From NCBI GenBank assembly GCA_964616825.1, contig CAZTSX010000008.1, forward strand, positions 62,001-126,000: 64,000 nucleotides of DNA, given 5' to 3'. Shown here one piece after another: positions 24,404 through 34,547 of this stretch (the first letter of the stretch is position 1; every line of letters starts with the position of its first letter). The notes under the pieces are model-generated. The model did no database searches. It was not told where the DNA came from and saw nothing but the letters and a program-made list of their open reading frames with translations. The translations under genes were made by a program, and so were the position numbers. The stretch is from QYOJ01 sp964616825. Its GTDB lineage: Bacteria; Bacteroidota; Bacteroidia; Bacteroidales; FEN-979.

Positions 24404-26692
24404 TCATTTTTGTTTATTCGCAAGTTGTGCGTCAGCCACTGCAATGGTAGTCATATGAACGACTTCACGTACACTGCATTCCAGTGGAACTACATGGATA
24501 GGCTTGTTGATTCCCATAAGAATAGGACCAATCACTTCAGTGCCGCCAATTTCCTGCATGATTTTATAGGCGGCATTCCCAGAGCTTAAATTTGAAAATA
24601 TCAATGTATTCACGTCGTGATCGGCAATTTTTGAGAAAGAAAACTTCGATTTGAGCAAGTCCTTGTTTAATGCAAAGTTTGCTTGCATCTCCCCATCAAC
24701 CAGTAAATCTGGATAATTTTGATGCAAATATTGTGTGGCTTGTCGAGCTCTGGCCGGCCCAAGCGTATGTTCTGAGATTTTGATCGAGCCAAAGTTAGAA
24801 AAGGAAACCATTGCAATAACCGGTTCTATATTAAACGAACGAATCGCATCTGCAGTCAATAATGCAGTTTCTGCTAGCGTTTTCCAATCAGGATCCAGGT
24901 TGACAGTGGTATCGGCAAAGAAATAAGGTCCTTTTTTGGTAAACACGACATACATACCTGCAATACGGTTTAATTTTGGCCTTGGGCCGATGAGTCTCAA
25001 GGCAGGCCTCATTACAGCTCCGTATTCACTGGTAATGCCCGAGACCATGGCATCGGCCTGACTGGTTTCGACCATCATGATCCCGAAATAGTTCCTGTCG
25101 AAGGTCAATTCATAAGCTTCATCTTTGGTAATTCCTTTCCGTTGCCTTTTTTTCCAGATCAACTCCGCAAATTGGTTTCGGTTCTCTTCAACCTCCTTGC
25201 TTCTCGGATCAATAATCGGAACGCCATTGAGATCCAGGTTATTTTCAGCGATCAGTTGCTTAATCTGTTCCGCATCACCCAGGAGAATTGGCTTGGCAAT
25301 CCCTTCGTGATATACCTCGTTAGCAGCTTTCAGGATTTTCAGGTTATTACCTTCGGGGTAAACGATCCTTTTGGGATCCATCTTTGCTTTCTGGGTAACA
25401 ACACGTAACAGCTGATTTTCCATACCCAGACGCTGGCTCAACTCAGATTTATATGCATCCCAATTCTTGATTGGCTTCCGGGCAACACCGGAATCCATGG
25501 CCGCTTTGGCCACGGCAGGCGCTACGGTTGTAATTAGCCTGAGATCCAATGGTTTAGGGATAAAATACTCCCGACCATAGACCAGATTCTTGACATTATA
25601 GGCTTCACTTACATACTCGGGGACATCCTCCTTGGCCAGTTCTGCCAGGGCATATACGGCAGCGGTCTTCATCTCTTCGTTGATGCAGGTAGCTCTGACA
25701 TCGAGTGCACCCCTGAAGATAAAAGGGAATCCCAGAACATTGTTGACCTGGTTTGGGTAATCGGACCGTCCTGTGGCCATCATCACATCTGGCCGTGCTT
25801 CCATCGCGTCATCATAAGTAATCTCAGGATCAGGATTGGCCATGGCAAATACAATTGGATTCTTCGCCATAGAACGGATCATCTCTTTGGAAACCACATT
25901 TTTAATGGATAAACCTATAAACACATCAGCTCCCTCCATGGCCTCTTCCAATGTGTGGATGTCACGATCGGTCGCAAAGAGCTGTTTGTATTTATTCAGG
26001 TTCGTTCGATCCTTGTGTAACACCCCTTTGGTATCGAGCATCACAATGTTTTCCTTTTTGGCACCGATAGATTCGAGCAGTTTGGTGCAAGCGATGGCAG
26101 ATGCACCGGCACCATTTACTACTATCTTGACATCTTCCTTCTTTTTTCCTGCAATCTCCAGTGCATTGATCCAGCCAGCTGCCGTTATAATGGCCGTTCC
26201 GTGCTGGTCATCATGCATGATAGGGATCTGCAGCTCTTTTTTCAGGCGCTCTTCAATTTCAAAACATTCAGGTGCTTTAATGTCTTCCAGATTTATCCCT
26301 CCAAACGTAGGCGATATTTGTTTTACAGTTTCAACAAATTTGTCGACCTCTTTGGTTTCGATCTCAATATCAAACACATCAATATCCGCAAAAATTTTGA
26401 ACAACAAACCTTTCCCCTCCATAACTGGCTTCCCGGCCTCCGCACCGATATCACCCAATCCCAGAACGGCTGTTCCGTTAGAAATGACTGATACTAAATT
26501 TCCTTTTGAAGTGTATTTGTTAACATCCTCTGGCGTATTCTCAATCTCCAGGCAGGGAAAAGCAACTCCCGGAGAGTAGGCAAGTGATAGATCTCGTTGA
26601 GTTCTGTGTGGTTTTGTAGGAATAACTTCCACTTTTCCGGGACGACCTTTAGAATGATACTTTAACGCATCTGCTTTTGTAATTTTTTCCAT
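24404..26692 (-). CDS. maeB: NADP-dependent malic enzyme, malic/phosphotransacetylase fusion
   Basis: 762 aa from the ATG at 26690-26692 (MEKITKADALKYHSKG); an upstream ATG at 26725 adds 11 residues with no family match. It decarboxylates malate to pyruvate with NADP. The malic N-terminal domain has SLAYSPGVAFPCLEI and IPIMHDDQHGTAII; the Rossmann part has VVNGAGASAIACTKLL. From about residue 420 there is a phosphotransacetylase-like C-terminal domain (RIVYPEGNNLKILKAANEV, GIMMVETSQADAMVSG), which in MaeB is regulatory and binds acetyl-CoA. The length matches E. coli MaeB closely. Confidence 0.94.
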   Translation of the reverse strand: MEKITKADALKYHSKGRPGKVEVIPTKPHRTQRDLSLAYSPGVAFPCLEIENTPEDVNKYTSKGNLVSVISNGTAVLGLGDIGAEAGKPVMEGKGLLFKIFADIDVFDIEIETKEVDKFVETVKQISPTFGGINLEDIKAPECFEIEERLKKELQIPIMHDDQHGTAIITAAGWINALEIAGKKKEDVKIVVNGAGASAIACTKLLESIGAKKENIVMLDTKGVLHKDRTNLNKYKQLFATDRDIHTLEEAMEGADVFIGLSIKNVVSKEMIRSMAKNPIVFAMANPDPEITYDDAMEARPDVMMATGRSDYPNQVNNVLGFPFIFRGALDVRATCINEEMKTAAVYALAELAKEDVPEYVSEAYNVKNLVYGREYFIPKPLDLRLITTVAPAVAKAAMDSGVARKPIKNWDAYKSELSQRLGMENQLLRVVTQKAKMDPKRIVYPEGNNLKILKAANEVYHEGIAKPILLGDAEQIKQLIAENNLDLNGVPIIDPRSKEVEENRNQFAELIWKKRQRKGITKDEAYELTFDRNYFGIMMVETSQADAMVSGITSEYGAVMRPALRLIGPRPKLNRIAGMYVVFTKKGPYFFADTTVNLDPDWKTLAETALLTADAIRSFNIEPVIAMVSFSNFGSIKISEHTLGPARARQATQYLHQNYPDLLVDGEMQANFALNKDLLKSKFSFSKIADHDVNTLIFSNLSSGNAAYKIMQEIGGTEVIGPILMGINKPIHVVPLECSVREVVHMTTIAVADAQLANKQK

Positions 26693-26984
26693 GGCTATTT
26701 TTAGTTTAATATTTTCAGGGAACAATAATCAAAATACACTTGACCAGCAATTTGCTTTTTTTTCTTTACCGTTTCAGGTATATAGCTATAATGAAGATGA
26801 AATTGTGTAAAGTGGGTTTCCCTTTAAGTTCTATCGATTGTTGATTTTCATCACGCAAAATTCGCTGCAAATCTAAGAATTAAATAGATGCCTCTTGTAA
26901 CCTTTTATGAAAAAATCGTAGCTTCGCACCAAACAACTGTTTTGTTTTGCAGAGCCTGTAGAGAAGACATTAAGAGAAGAAATT

Positions 26985-28802
26985 ATGACAAAGAAAAAGC
27001 CAGTACTCGTTGAACTCGGGAAAGAGGAACTCCTGGAGAAGATGTGGGCGGCAGACCCGGTTATTAAACAGATGTTGATCAACTCGGAAAACCTGGAAAA
27101 AGCCCGGGATCATTTCTTTATCTACCTGAACGAACTGGAGAGAAGTTACTTCGATATCTATACCGATAAGCCTTACCTGGGGATGCACCCGGTTGAGAAA
27201 AACATAGCCAAAGAGTGTATTCGCGTGTTGAAAAATGTAATCCGGACAGAAAATGAAGTGTTGACCAAGGGATCGGCATTAAAACATCTGTACAAGATTG
27301 CCAATAAAAGAAAAGGAGCCTTTAATTCGGTGGAACCAGGATTTCTCTCCGAATTCCTCTATCTCTTTCGTGGAATCCACGGAGATCTTAAATTACCTGA
27401 GAAGGTTGACTTGTTGGAGGCCAATGGCAGAAAAGCCGGTGAAGAGAGATCCCGGCAGCTTGATAAATATTCCGGTTTCCTGATGAAATACTACAAGAGG
27501 ATGAGAAGCGGCCTGGATCAGAGTGCGATCAGGTACCAGCAGAAAATGAAGCATAAGATCCTGAACTATTTTCAAGCAACAGAAGAGGATTGGAAGGATT
27601 ATCAATGGCATCTGAAGCATGTGATAAAGGATCTCAAAACCCTACAATCATTGGTAACGCTTGATTCTGAAGAGATCGAAGGGCTAAAACTGGCGATCCA
27701 GTTTAATATCCCCTTCCATATTACTCCTTTCTACCTCTCCCTGTTCAGTCAAAGTGGACGTTCCCGGTATGATAGGGGAATCCGTGCGATGGTCATGCCG
27801 AGTGTAACCTATTGTCACAATGTCAATGAGAATCGCCTGAAGAAAACTGATATGGATTTTATGGGTGAAAAATCTACAAGCCCGATTGATGCTGTCACCA
27901 GGCGCTATCCTCAGATCGTAATCCTGAAACCTTTTGACACCTGTCCGCAGATCTGTGTCTATTGTCAGCGGAACTGGGAGATCAAAAATATCAATGAAGC
28001 TACAGTTACCAGGTCAAAGATCAACAAAGCAATTAAATGGATAAAAAATGATCCCTATGTGACCGAAGTACTCATCACCGGAGGAGATCCCCTTACGTTG
28101 AAAAATGAAACGATCCTGGAGATCGTGAAAGCGGTAGCTGCCATCGACCATGTGGAACGAATTCGAATTGGAACACGTACATTGATCACGCTTCCCTTCC
28201 GCTGGGATCAGGAGTTGATTGACACGCTGGCAAAATTCAATGAATACGGACGCCGGGAAGTATGTATCATCACCCATTTCGAGTATGCCATGGAGATCAC
28301 ACCCGATATCCTTGAGGTGATTGGCCGGATCCGGAAAGCGGGAATGAGCATATACAACCAGGAGGTCTTTACCTATTACAATAGTAAGAAGTTTGAGACT
28401 GCATTCCTTCGACGGATGATGAAATTGTCGGGTGTTGACCCATACTACACCTTCAACACCAAAGGGAAAGCCGAGACAATTGATTTCCGTGTCCCTATGG
28501 CCAGGATTCAGCAGGAGAGGAAAGAGGAAGCACGCTTACAATCAGGTATCGTCCGGACAGATGAACCGGTTTTCAATGTTCCCAAACTGGGCAAAACGCA
28601 TCTCCGGGCCTGGCAGGATCATGAACCGGTGATGATTAAGCATTCAGGTGAACGAATCTATCGATTCTACCCCTGGGAGTCGAGGATTGCTATTGTCGAC
28701 GATTACTTGTATACCGATATCCCCATCTACGACTACCTGAAACGTTTGCACGAAGATGGGGAAGATATCAGAAAATACCGATCAATCTGGTACTACTTCT
28801 AA
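26985..28802 (+). CDS. KamA-family radical SAM protein
   Basis: 605 aa. Radical SAM cysteines C320, C324, C327 are in DTCPQICVYCQRNWE, the CxxxCxxC spacing of lysine 2,3-aminomutases. ITGGDPLTLKNETILEIV and RIGTRTLITLPFRW (SAM/PLP-side motifs of the family) follow. True lysine 2,3-aminomutases are about 410 residues. Here a 300-residue helical N-terminal extension (LEKARDHFFIYLNELERSYF) is added, as in the longer Bacteroidota branch. The substrate is uncertain: lysine, a protein lysine, or another amino acid. No kamD/kamE genes are near, so fermentation to butyrate cannot be claimed. Confidence 0.85.
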   Translation: MTKKKPVLVELGKEELLEKMWAADPVIKQMLINSENLEKARDHFFIYLNELERSYFDIYTDKPYLGMHPVEKNIAKECIRVLKNVIRTENEVLTKGSALKHLYKIANKRKGAFNSVEPGFLSEFLYLFRGIHGDLKLPEKVDLLEANGRKAGEERSRQLDKYSGFLMKYYKRMRSGLDQSAIRYQQKMKHKILNYFQATEEDWKDYQWHLKHVIKDLKTLQSLVTLDSEEIEGLKLAIQFNIPFHITPFYLSLFSQSGRSRYDRGIRAMVMPSVTYCHNVNENRLKKTDMDFMGEKSTSPIDAVTRRYPQIVILKPFDTCPQICVYCQRNWEIKNINEATVTRSKINKAIKWIKNDPYVTEVLITGGDPLTLKNETILEIVKAVAAIDHVERIRIGTRTLITLPFRWDQELIDTLAKFNEYGRREVCIITHFEYAMEITPDILEVIGRIRKAGMSIYNQEVFTYYNSKKFETAFLRRMMKLSGVDPYYTFNTKGKAETIDFRVPMARIQQERKEEARLQSGIVRTDEPVFNVPKLGKTHLRAWQDHEPVMIKHSGERIYRFYPWESRIAIVDDYLYTDIPIYDYLKRLHEDGEDIRKYRSIWYYF

Positions 28803-28828
28803 AATATTCCCTCTCCGCAAGTTTTTTA

Positions 28829-28836
28829 TATATTTG
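28829..28836 (+). promoter_or_regulatory. Bacteroidota -7 element ahead of the copper island
   Basis: TATATTTG, 27 bases before the first gene of the efflux island. Confidence 0.55.
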
Positions 28837-28863
28837 TAGTCTTATTATTAGAATTTTTTTCTA

Positions 28864-29331
28864 ATGCAGAACCAGATTAGACAATTCAGTATCATGATTT
28901 TCGCAGCCGTAGTACTTTTCAGCACCACTGGTGTCACTATTTATCATCATATTTGCGGCTGTCCCTCTCCCATGATCCGGACTACTCAGATATCTGATCA
29001 AGGCAACTCGTGTTGCCATGTTCCTGAAATGCCGGTATGTTGTGAAGAGGGAGATCATTCAACATGTAACACTGAAGATTCCAGCGATTGCACCAACGAG
29101 ATGACCTATTTCAAGTCCCCCATTATCTCTACAATACCTGCTCAGGAACTTTCCCTTTCGGTATTTTCTTTTGAGATACCGGATACCCGGATGCCGGATG
29201 CCGGATTAATTGAGGAATCGCTTTGTGATAAATCCCTTATTCATTCCTGTGTGTTGCCTCCACGAGCGGGTAGACCGCTTTTCATTTTTCTTCAGCAAAT
29301 TAAAATTCCTTCCCCGGAAGATCATTGTTAA
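28864..29331 (+). CDS. HYC_CC_PP-type small cysteine-rich protein
   Basis: 155 aa. One N-terminal membrane helix or signal (MIFAAVVLFSTTGVTIYHHI) ends in HHICGC, then NSCCHVPEMPVCCEEGDHSTC and a C-terminal PPRAGRPLFIFLQ. This order of His-x-Cys, Cys-Cys and Pro-Pro blocks matches the small HYC_CC_PP family of Bacteroidota, found beside CusA-type pumps. It probably binds copper or silver outside the inner membrane; this is inferred from its Cys/His content and neighbours. A period-7 repeat encodes IPDTRMPDAGLI in frame at about residues 104-115. Confidence 0.75.
   Translation: MQNQIRQFSIMIFAAVVLFSTTGVTIYHHICGCPSPMIRTTQISDQGNSCCHVPEMPVCCEEGDHSTCNTEDSSDCTNEMTYFKSPIISTIPAQELSLSVFSFEIPDTRMPDAGLIEESLCDKSLIHSCVLPPRAGRPLFIFLQQIKIPSPEDHC
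29174..29209. repeat. In-gene period-7 repeat (GATGCCG unit)
   Basis: Five GATACCG/GATGCCG words in a row within the HYC_CC_PP-type gene. Same word family as in GT9 at 6169-6205. Confidence 0.8.
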
Positions 29332-29379
29332 AACTTTCTCCAAAATTTTACGGAGATAGCTCCTTCATGCCCGTTGTAA

Positions 29380-29387
29380 TATCTTTG
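29380..29387 (+). promoter_or_regulatory. Bacteroidota -7 element upstream of cusA
   Basis: TATCTTTG, 61 bases before the GTG start of the pump gene. It suggests a promoter separate from that of the small upstream gene. Confidence 0.5.
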
Positions 29388-29448
29388 GGTGGCTGAGTGA
29401 TTCATTTATTGAATATATATATAGCAATCCATTTAAAATCAAATAATT

Positions 29449-32400
29449 GTGTTAAATAAGATCATTAAATTCTTTCTGGAGAACAAGTTGATCACATTTC
29501 TGTTACTTTTCTCATTGATCGCATGGGGTATTGTGACAGCTCCCTTCAACTGGGATTTTGACTATTTCCCCAGGGATCCGGTCCCCGTCGATGCCATCCC
29601 TGATATTGGCGAGAACCAGCAAATTGTTTTCACTGAATGGCCGGGCAGATCTCCGCAAGATATCGAGGATCAGATTTCCTACCCGTTGACAACCGCGCTG
29701 CTTGGAATTCCTGGGGTAAAAACGATCCGTAGCAACTCCATCTTTGGGGTTTCCAGCATCTATATCATCTTTGAGGATGAGGTGGAGTTCTACTGGAGCA
29801 GGACAAGGATACTGGAAAAATTGAATTCCTTGCCTGCCGGAACATTACCTGAAGGGGTTACCCCGGCGTTGGGACCTGACGCCACAGCGTTAGGTCAGAT
29901 CTTCTGGTATACACTGGAAGGCCGGGATAAAGAGGGAAATCCGGCCGGGGGCTGGGACCCTCATGAACTGCGTACCATCCAGGATTTTTATGTGCGTTAT
30001 GCATTGACTTCTGCCAAGGGAGTGGCTGAGGTTGCTTCAATCGGAGGATTTGTCAAAGAGTACCAGGTTGATATTGACCCGAATGCCATGAAGGCACATG
30101 GAATAGATGTTGGTCAGGTCATGCAAGCCGTTAAAAAGAGTAACCTGGATATCGGTGCCCGAACCATTGAGTTTAACCGGGCTGAATACCTTGTCAGGGC
30201 CCTGGGATATGTGAAATCGCTGGAAGATCTTGAAGAGAGTGTGGTGACGGTCCGTGACAATGTCCCTATCCGGATCAAGGACATTGGAAAAGTGAACTAC
30301 GGTCCGGCCACAAGAAGAGGGGGACTCGACATGGGAGGATCGGAAGCGGTTGGAGGAGTGGTGGTTGCCAGGTACGGTTCAAATCCCATGGAGGTGATCA
30401 ACAATGTAAAAGGTAAAATCACTGAGATCTCCAAGGGATTACCTATAAAAACAAATGATGACGGGACCGTTTCCAAAGTAACCATCGTTCCGTTTTACGA
30501 CCGCACAGGTTTGATCAAAGAGACTCTTGGAACCCTGGAATCAGCGTTGACCGACGAGATCATCATCAGTATCATCGTCGTGATTATCCTGATGATGAAC
30601 TTGCGGGCTTCACTGTTGATATCCAGCTTGTTACCCATTGGTGTCCTGATGACATTCATCATGATGAAGCAGTTTGGTGTAGATGCCAACATCGTGGCTC
30701 TCTCCGGAATTGCTATCGCTATTGGGGTGATGGTCGATGTGGGGATAGTCATTACAGAAAACATTATCAGGCACCTCGACATGCCTGAAAACATTCATGC
30801 CCGGGGCAAAAAGCTACTTCAGGTTATCTATACATCCACCACCGAGGTGGCCTCGGCTGTGATCACGGCACTCGCCACGACTATCGTTAGTTTCCTGCCG
30901 GTTTTTGCTATGGAGGCGGCTGAAGGGAAGCTCTTCCATCCATTGGCACTGACGAAAACATTTGCACTGGTCGCTTCTTTGGGGATCGGTATTTTCTTCA
31001 TTCCTGCACTGGCCCACGTGGTATTTTCTATTCGCTTCGATGTGAAGAAGATCAGAAGAATGTGGAACTACAGTCTGATCGCTGCCGGTATAGTTCTCTT
31101 TATTGTCTTCCACACCTGGGTTGTGCTGGCACTCATAGGATTTGGAATCAATAACCTGCTGGAATATCGCTGGCCTGAGAATAAGCGGAAGTTTGTAAAT
31201 CTGATAAACATAGGGATCACATTGCTTATCGTCCTTTATTTTCTGACCAAAGAATGGATGCCCTTAGGCTCTCAGAGCAGTATTTTTGTAAATATTCTCT
31301 TTGTTACAGCGATGATTTCCCTGGTGCTGGGTGTGCTGATCTGTATCGTCTATTTTTATACTTCAATCCTGAAATGGTGCCTGGCAAATAAATGGAAATT
31401 TCTGGGGATCCCGATCGTAGTTGTATTTTATGGAATCCTGATATGGCAGGGTGCCGACCGGGTATTTGGTTTCATCCCCACCGGAACAGAGAAGATTGGA
31501 TGGGATCTGCGCAAAACGCGATTCTGGAGCGGGTTTCATGGCCTTTTTCCTGGAATAGGGAAGGAGTTTATGCCTACCCTGGATGAAGGCTCGTTCCTCT
31601 TTATGCCCACTACAATGCCGCATTCCGGTATTGAAGAGAACATAGAAGATATCCGGTTGGTTGATAAACGGGTAACATCGATTCCTGAAGTAGAGAGCAC
31701 GATCGGGAAATGGGGTCGTGTGAATTCAGCGCTGGATCCCGCTCCCATTTCCATGTTTGAAAACCTGATCAACTACAAACCAGAATATATCCTGGATGAA
31801 AATGGTCACCGGCTCAGATTTAAGGTGGATCGTGATGGTGACTACCTGTTAACAGATGGAAGTAATTACGATCCTGCTGAAGATGGCTTCCAACTGGTTG
31901 AAGAAGATCAGTTGATCGTTGATCCGGATGGAGAGTATTTCCGGCAATGGCGTGACCACATCAAAACACCAAACGACATCTGGGATGAAGTTGTCGCCTT
32001 AACGAAAGTCCCGGGACTGACCTCTGCCCCGAAACTGCAGCCGATACAAACTCGCCTGATCATGCTTCAAACCGGGATGCGAGCCCCAATGGGTGTTAAA
32101 GTCTTCGGTCCTGACCTTTCATCAATTGAACAAGCTGGTTATGAGATTGAAAAATATCTGAAAGAGGTCCCGGGAGTTGAGACTGCATCTGTTTTTGCTG
32201 ATCGGGTGGTAGGTAAACCATATCTCGAGATCGATATCAACCGGAAAGCCATTGCACGCTATGGCCTCACCATCGAAGATATCCAGAGGTATCTGGGAGG
32301 TGCCATTGGAGGGATGAAATTGAGCACAACTGTTGAGGGGAGGGAGCGATTCCCCATACGGATGAGATATGCAAGAGAGTTCAGAGACAATCCGGATGAT

Positions 32401-33273
32401 CTGAAAAAGGTATTGATCGCAACACCTTCTGGTGTTCAGGTTCCTCTCGGTGAACTGGCAGAGTTGACCTATAAAAGAGGACCTCAAATGATTAAAAGTG
32501 AAGATACCTTCCTGGTTGGTTATGTGATTTTCGACAAGAAACCTCAATTTGCAGAAGGCAATGTGGTGGAAGATGCCGAAGTGCTCCTGCAAAAGAAAAT
32601 TGATGCTGGAGAACTAGTTCTTCCGGCAGGTGTCAGCTACCGGTTTACAGGAAATTACGAGAACCAGATACGCGCCACGAAACGTCTTTTGGTGGTTATT
32701 CCGATCTCTTTGATCATCATCTTCCTGATCCTCTTTTTCCAATTCCGTTCAGTGACTACTACATCACTCATCTTCTCCGGTATTTTTGTTGCCTTTGCAG
32801 GAGGATTTCTGATGATCTGGTTATATGGACAGGGATGGTTCATGGATTTCTCTGTTGCAGGGATGAACATGCGGGAGCTATTCCAGATGCAGACCATCAA
32901 CCTGAGTGTGGCAGTTTGGGTGGGATTTATCGCCCTTTTTGGTATTGCCACCGATGATGGTGTTATCATGGGCACTTACCTGATGCAGGTTTTCAAGAAG
33001 GAGAATCCTACCACTGTTCAGACTGTCAGAAAGGCTGTTTTGTCGGCCGGTACGAAACGAGTCAGACCTGCAATGATGACTGCGGCCACTGCCATCATTG
33101 CCCTGATCCCGGTTCTGACATCAACAGGTAAAGGAGCAGATATCATGCTGCCGATGGCCATCCCTCTGTTTGGGGGCATGACTATTCAGTTGATGACGAT
33201 GTTTGTCGTCCCGGTGTTATACAGTATGTGGAAAGAAAAAAGTTTAAAAAAGAATCCAATAACATCCAACTAA
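29449..33273 (+). CDS. cusA: CusA/CzcA-type heavy-metal RND efflux pump
   Basis: 1274 aa, GTG start at 29449 (MLNKIIKFFLENKLITFLLL). Inner-membrane proton-driven pump expelling Cu(I)/Ag(I) or related cations through the periplasmic adaptor and TolC channel encoded next. IPDIGENQQIVFTEWPGRSP and the Met-rich FLFMPTTMPHSG region are typical of the monovalent-metal branch. GIAIAIGVMVDVGIVI carries the intramembrane acidic relay. About 200 residues longer than E. coli CusA: residues 520-680 hold an extra hydrophobic block (LIAAGIVLFIVFHTWVVLAL and others), a known feature of long Bacteroidota CusA. Substrate choice between copper and others is from neighbours. Confidence 0.93.
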   Translation: MLNKIIKFFLENKLITFLLLFSLIAWGIVTAPFNWDFDYFPRDPVPVDAIPDIGENQQIVFTEWPGRSPQDIEDQISYPLTTALLGIPGVKTIRSNSIFGVSSIYIIFEDEVEFYWSRTRILEKLNSLPAGTLPEGVTPALGPDATALGQIFWYTLEGRDKEGNPAGGWDPHELRTIQDFYVRYALTSAKGVAEVASIGGFVKEYQVDIDPNAMKAHGIDVGQVMQAVKKSNLDIGARTIEFNRAEYLVRALGYVKSLEDLEESVVTVRDNVPIRIKDIGKVNYGPATRRGGLDMGGSEAVGGVVVARYGSNPMEVINNVKGKITEISKGLPIKTNDDGTVSKVTIVPFYDRTGLIKETLGTLESALTDEIIISIIVVIILMMNLRASLLISSLLPIGVLMTFIMMKQFGVDANIVALSGIAIAIGVMVDVGIVITENIIRHLDMPENIHARGKKLLQVIYTSTTEVASAVITALATTIVSFLPVFAMEAAEGKLFHPLALTKTFALVASLGIGIFFIPALAHVVFSIRFDVKKIRRMWNYSLIAAGIVLFIVFHTWVVLALIGFGINNLLEYRWPENKRKFVNLINIGITLLIVLYFLTKEWMPLGSQSSIFVNILFVTAMISLVLGVLICIVYFYTSILKWCLANKWKFLGIPIVVVFYGILIWQGADRVFGFIPTGTEKIGWDLRKTRFWSGFHGLFPGIGKEFMPTLDEGSFLFMPTTMPHSGIEENIEDIRLVDKRVTSIPEVESTIGKWGRVNSALDPAPISMFENLINYKPEYILDENGHRLRFKVDRDGDYLLTDGSNYDPAEDGFQLVEEDQLIVDPDGEYFRQWRDHIKTPNDIWDEVVALTKVPGLTSAPKLQPIQTRLIMLQTGMRAPMGVKVFGPDLSSIEQAGYEIEKYLKEVPGVETASVFADRVVGKPYLEIDINRKAIARYGLTIEDIQRYLGGAIGGMKLSTTVEGRERFPIRMRYAREFRDNPDDLKKVLIATPSGVQVPLGELAELTYKRGPQMIKSEDTFLVGYVIFDKKPQFAEGNVVEDAEVLLQKKIDAGELVLPAGVSYRFTGNYENQIRATKRLLVVIPISLIIIFLILFFQFRSVTTTSLIFSGIFVAFAGGFLMIWLYGQGWFMDFSVAGMNMRELFQMQTINLSVAVWVGFIALFGIATDDGVIMGTYLMQVFKKENPTTVQTVRKAVLSAGTKRVRPAMMTAATAIIALIPVLTSTGKGADIMLPMAIPLFGGMTIQLMTMFVVPVLYSMWKEKSLKKNPITSN

Positions 33274-33275
33274 CG

Positions 33276-34532
33276 ATGAAAGTACAACACAATATAAAAA
33301 TCGTTTTATTCACCTTACTGTTTGTTCCCGGCATCTTTTTGCGGGCGCAGGATATGCTGGACAGCTATCTCCAGGACGCAGCGAATCATAATCCTGAACT
33401 GAAGAGCCGATTCAGTGAATACATGGCGTCCTTGGAAAAAATCCCACAAGTTGGGACATTGCCTGATCCAACGGTTGCTTTCGGATACTTTATAATGCCT
33501 GTCGAAACAAGGGTAGGACCCCAGCGTGCGAGAATATCAGCAAGCCAGATGTTTCCCTGGTTTGGGACATTGGGAGCACGGAAAGATGTAGTTGCTGAAG
33601 TGGCTAAGTCGAAATACGAGGCTTTTCAGGAGGCGAAATCGAAATTGTTCTTTACGATTAAATCAGCATGGTACACCATCTATTTTACTGAAAAAGCAAT
33701 CGATATCACACTCCACAACATCCGGTTGCTACAAACTTTCAGGAAGCTGTCGCTGATCAAAGTGAGATCGGGACTGGCCTCTTCGGTAGATGTGTTGCGG
33801 GTGGATATGGAGATCGCTGACCTGGAGAACCAGTTACTGCTGCTGAAAGATAATCTCAATAATCAGCAGGTTGCTTTTAACAATCTACTTAATGTGGAAG
33901 AGCAACGGGAAGTAACCGTTCCGGATACTTTATCTGAAGCAGGTTTCAACATGTCATTTGGTATGATACTGGATAGCATAAAAAGAGGGAACCATCAATT
34001 GCTTCAACTTGAGTTCATGGAAGCATCCTACATGGAACAGGAACGGGCAGCAAGAAAAATGGGAGCTCCCGGGTTTAAAGTAGGGATCGATTACATCGTT
34101 GTTGGAAAGAGCAGTAATCCCACGCTCAGTTCATCTGAATCGGGCAGAGATGCTATTCTTTTTCCGACTGTGGGGATCACACTTCCTCTCTACCGGAAGA
34201 AGTACAATGCAATGGTCAGGGAGGCTGTGTTGATGCAGGAAGCCACAGAGTATAAAAAGGTTAACCAGGTAAACGTTCTGGAGACCACCTTCGCCAAAAC
34301 AAAGAAAGAGTTTAATGATGCTGAAAGACGCATCCCCTTCTACCAGGGACAGCAGGAACTTGCTGTGAAAACAATGAATATCCTGGAAACGGAGTATGCT
34401 ACGAGCGGGAAAAATTTTGAAGAGATACTTAGAGTGGAACGACAGCTACTGAAATATCGCCTTCAGCTTGAAAAGGCACGGGCAGACAAACAGGCTGCTA
34501 TCGCATTTATCAATTATTTAATGGGTCAATAA
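33276..34532 (+). CDS. TolC-family outer-membrane efflux protein
   Basis: 418 aa from the ATG at 33276, 2 bases after cusA; an ATG at 33228 would overlap cusA and lack a signal. Signal peptide (IVLFTLLFVPGIFLRAQ). Two OEP repeats with long helices: AAWHNPELKSRFSEY-like start, SARVDVLRVDMEIADLENQL, and the second half QVNVLETTFAKTKKEFNDAE to LEKARADKQAAIAFINYLMG. It forms the outer-membrane channel of the CusCBA-like pump. Confidence 0.9.
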   Translation: MKVQHNIKIVLFTLLFVPGIFLRAQDMLDSYLQDAANHNPELKSRFSEYMASLEKIPQVGTLPDPTVAFGYFIMPVETRVGPQRARISASQMFPWFGTLGARKDVVAEVAKSKYEAFQEAKSKLFFTIKSAWYTIYFTEKAIDITLHNIRLLQTFRKLSLIKVRSGLASSVDVLRVDMEIADLENQLLLLKDNLNNQQVAFNNLLNVEEQREVTVPDTLSEAGFNMSFGMILDSIKRGNHQLLQLEFMEASYMEQERAARKMGAPGFKVGIDYIVVGKSSNPTLSSSESGRDAILFPTVGITLPLYRKKYNAMVREAVLMQEATEYKKVNQVNVLETTFAKTKKEFNDAERRIPFYQGQQELAVKTMNILETEYATSGKNFEEILRVERQLLKYRLQLEKARADKQAAIAFINYLMGQ

Positions 34533-34547
34533 AAAAAAGAAAAGATA

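Noticed and set aside
25836..26579. 247-codon open frame antisense to malic enzyme
   Set aside because: Ser/Phe-rich shadow typical of the reverse frame of a real gene.
26693..26984. Possible small gene between malic enzyme and the KamA-family gene
   Set aside because: No frame with a credible start and no RNA-like structure seen; only an imperfect -7-like TAGCTTCG near 26926.
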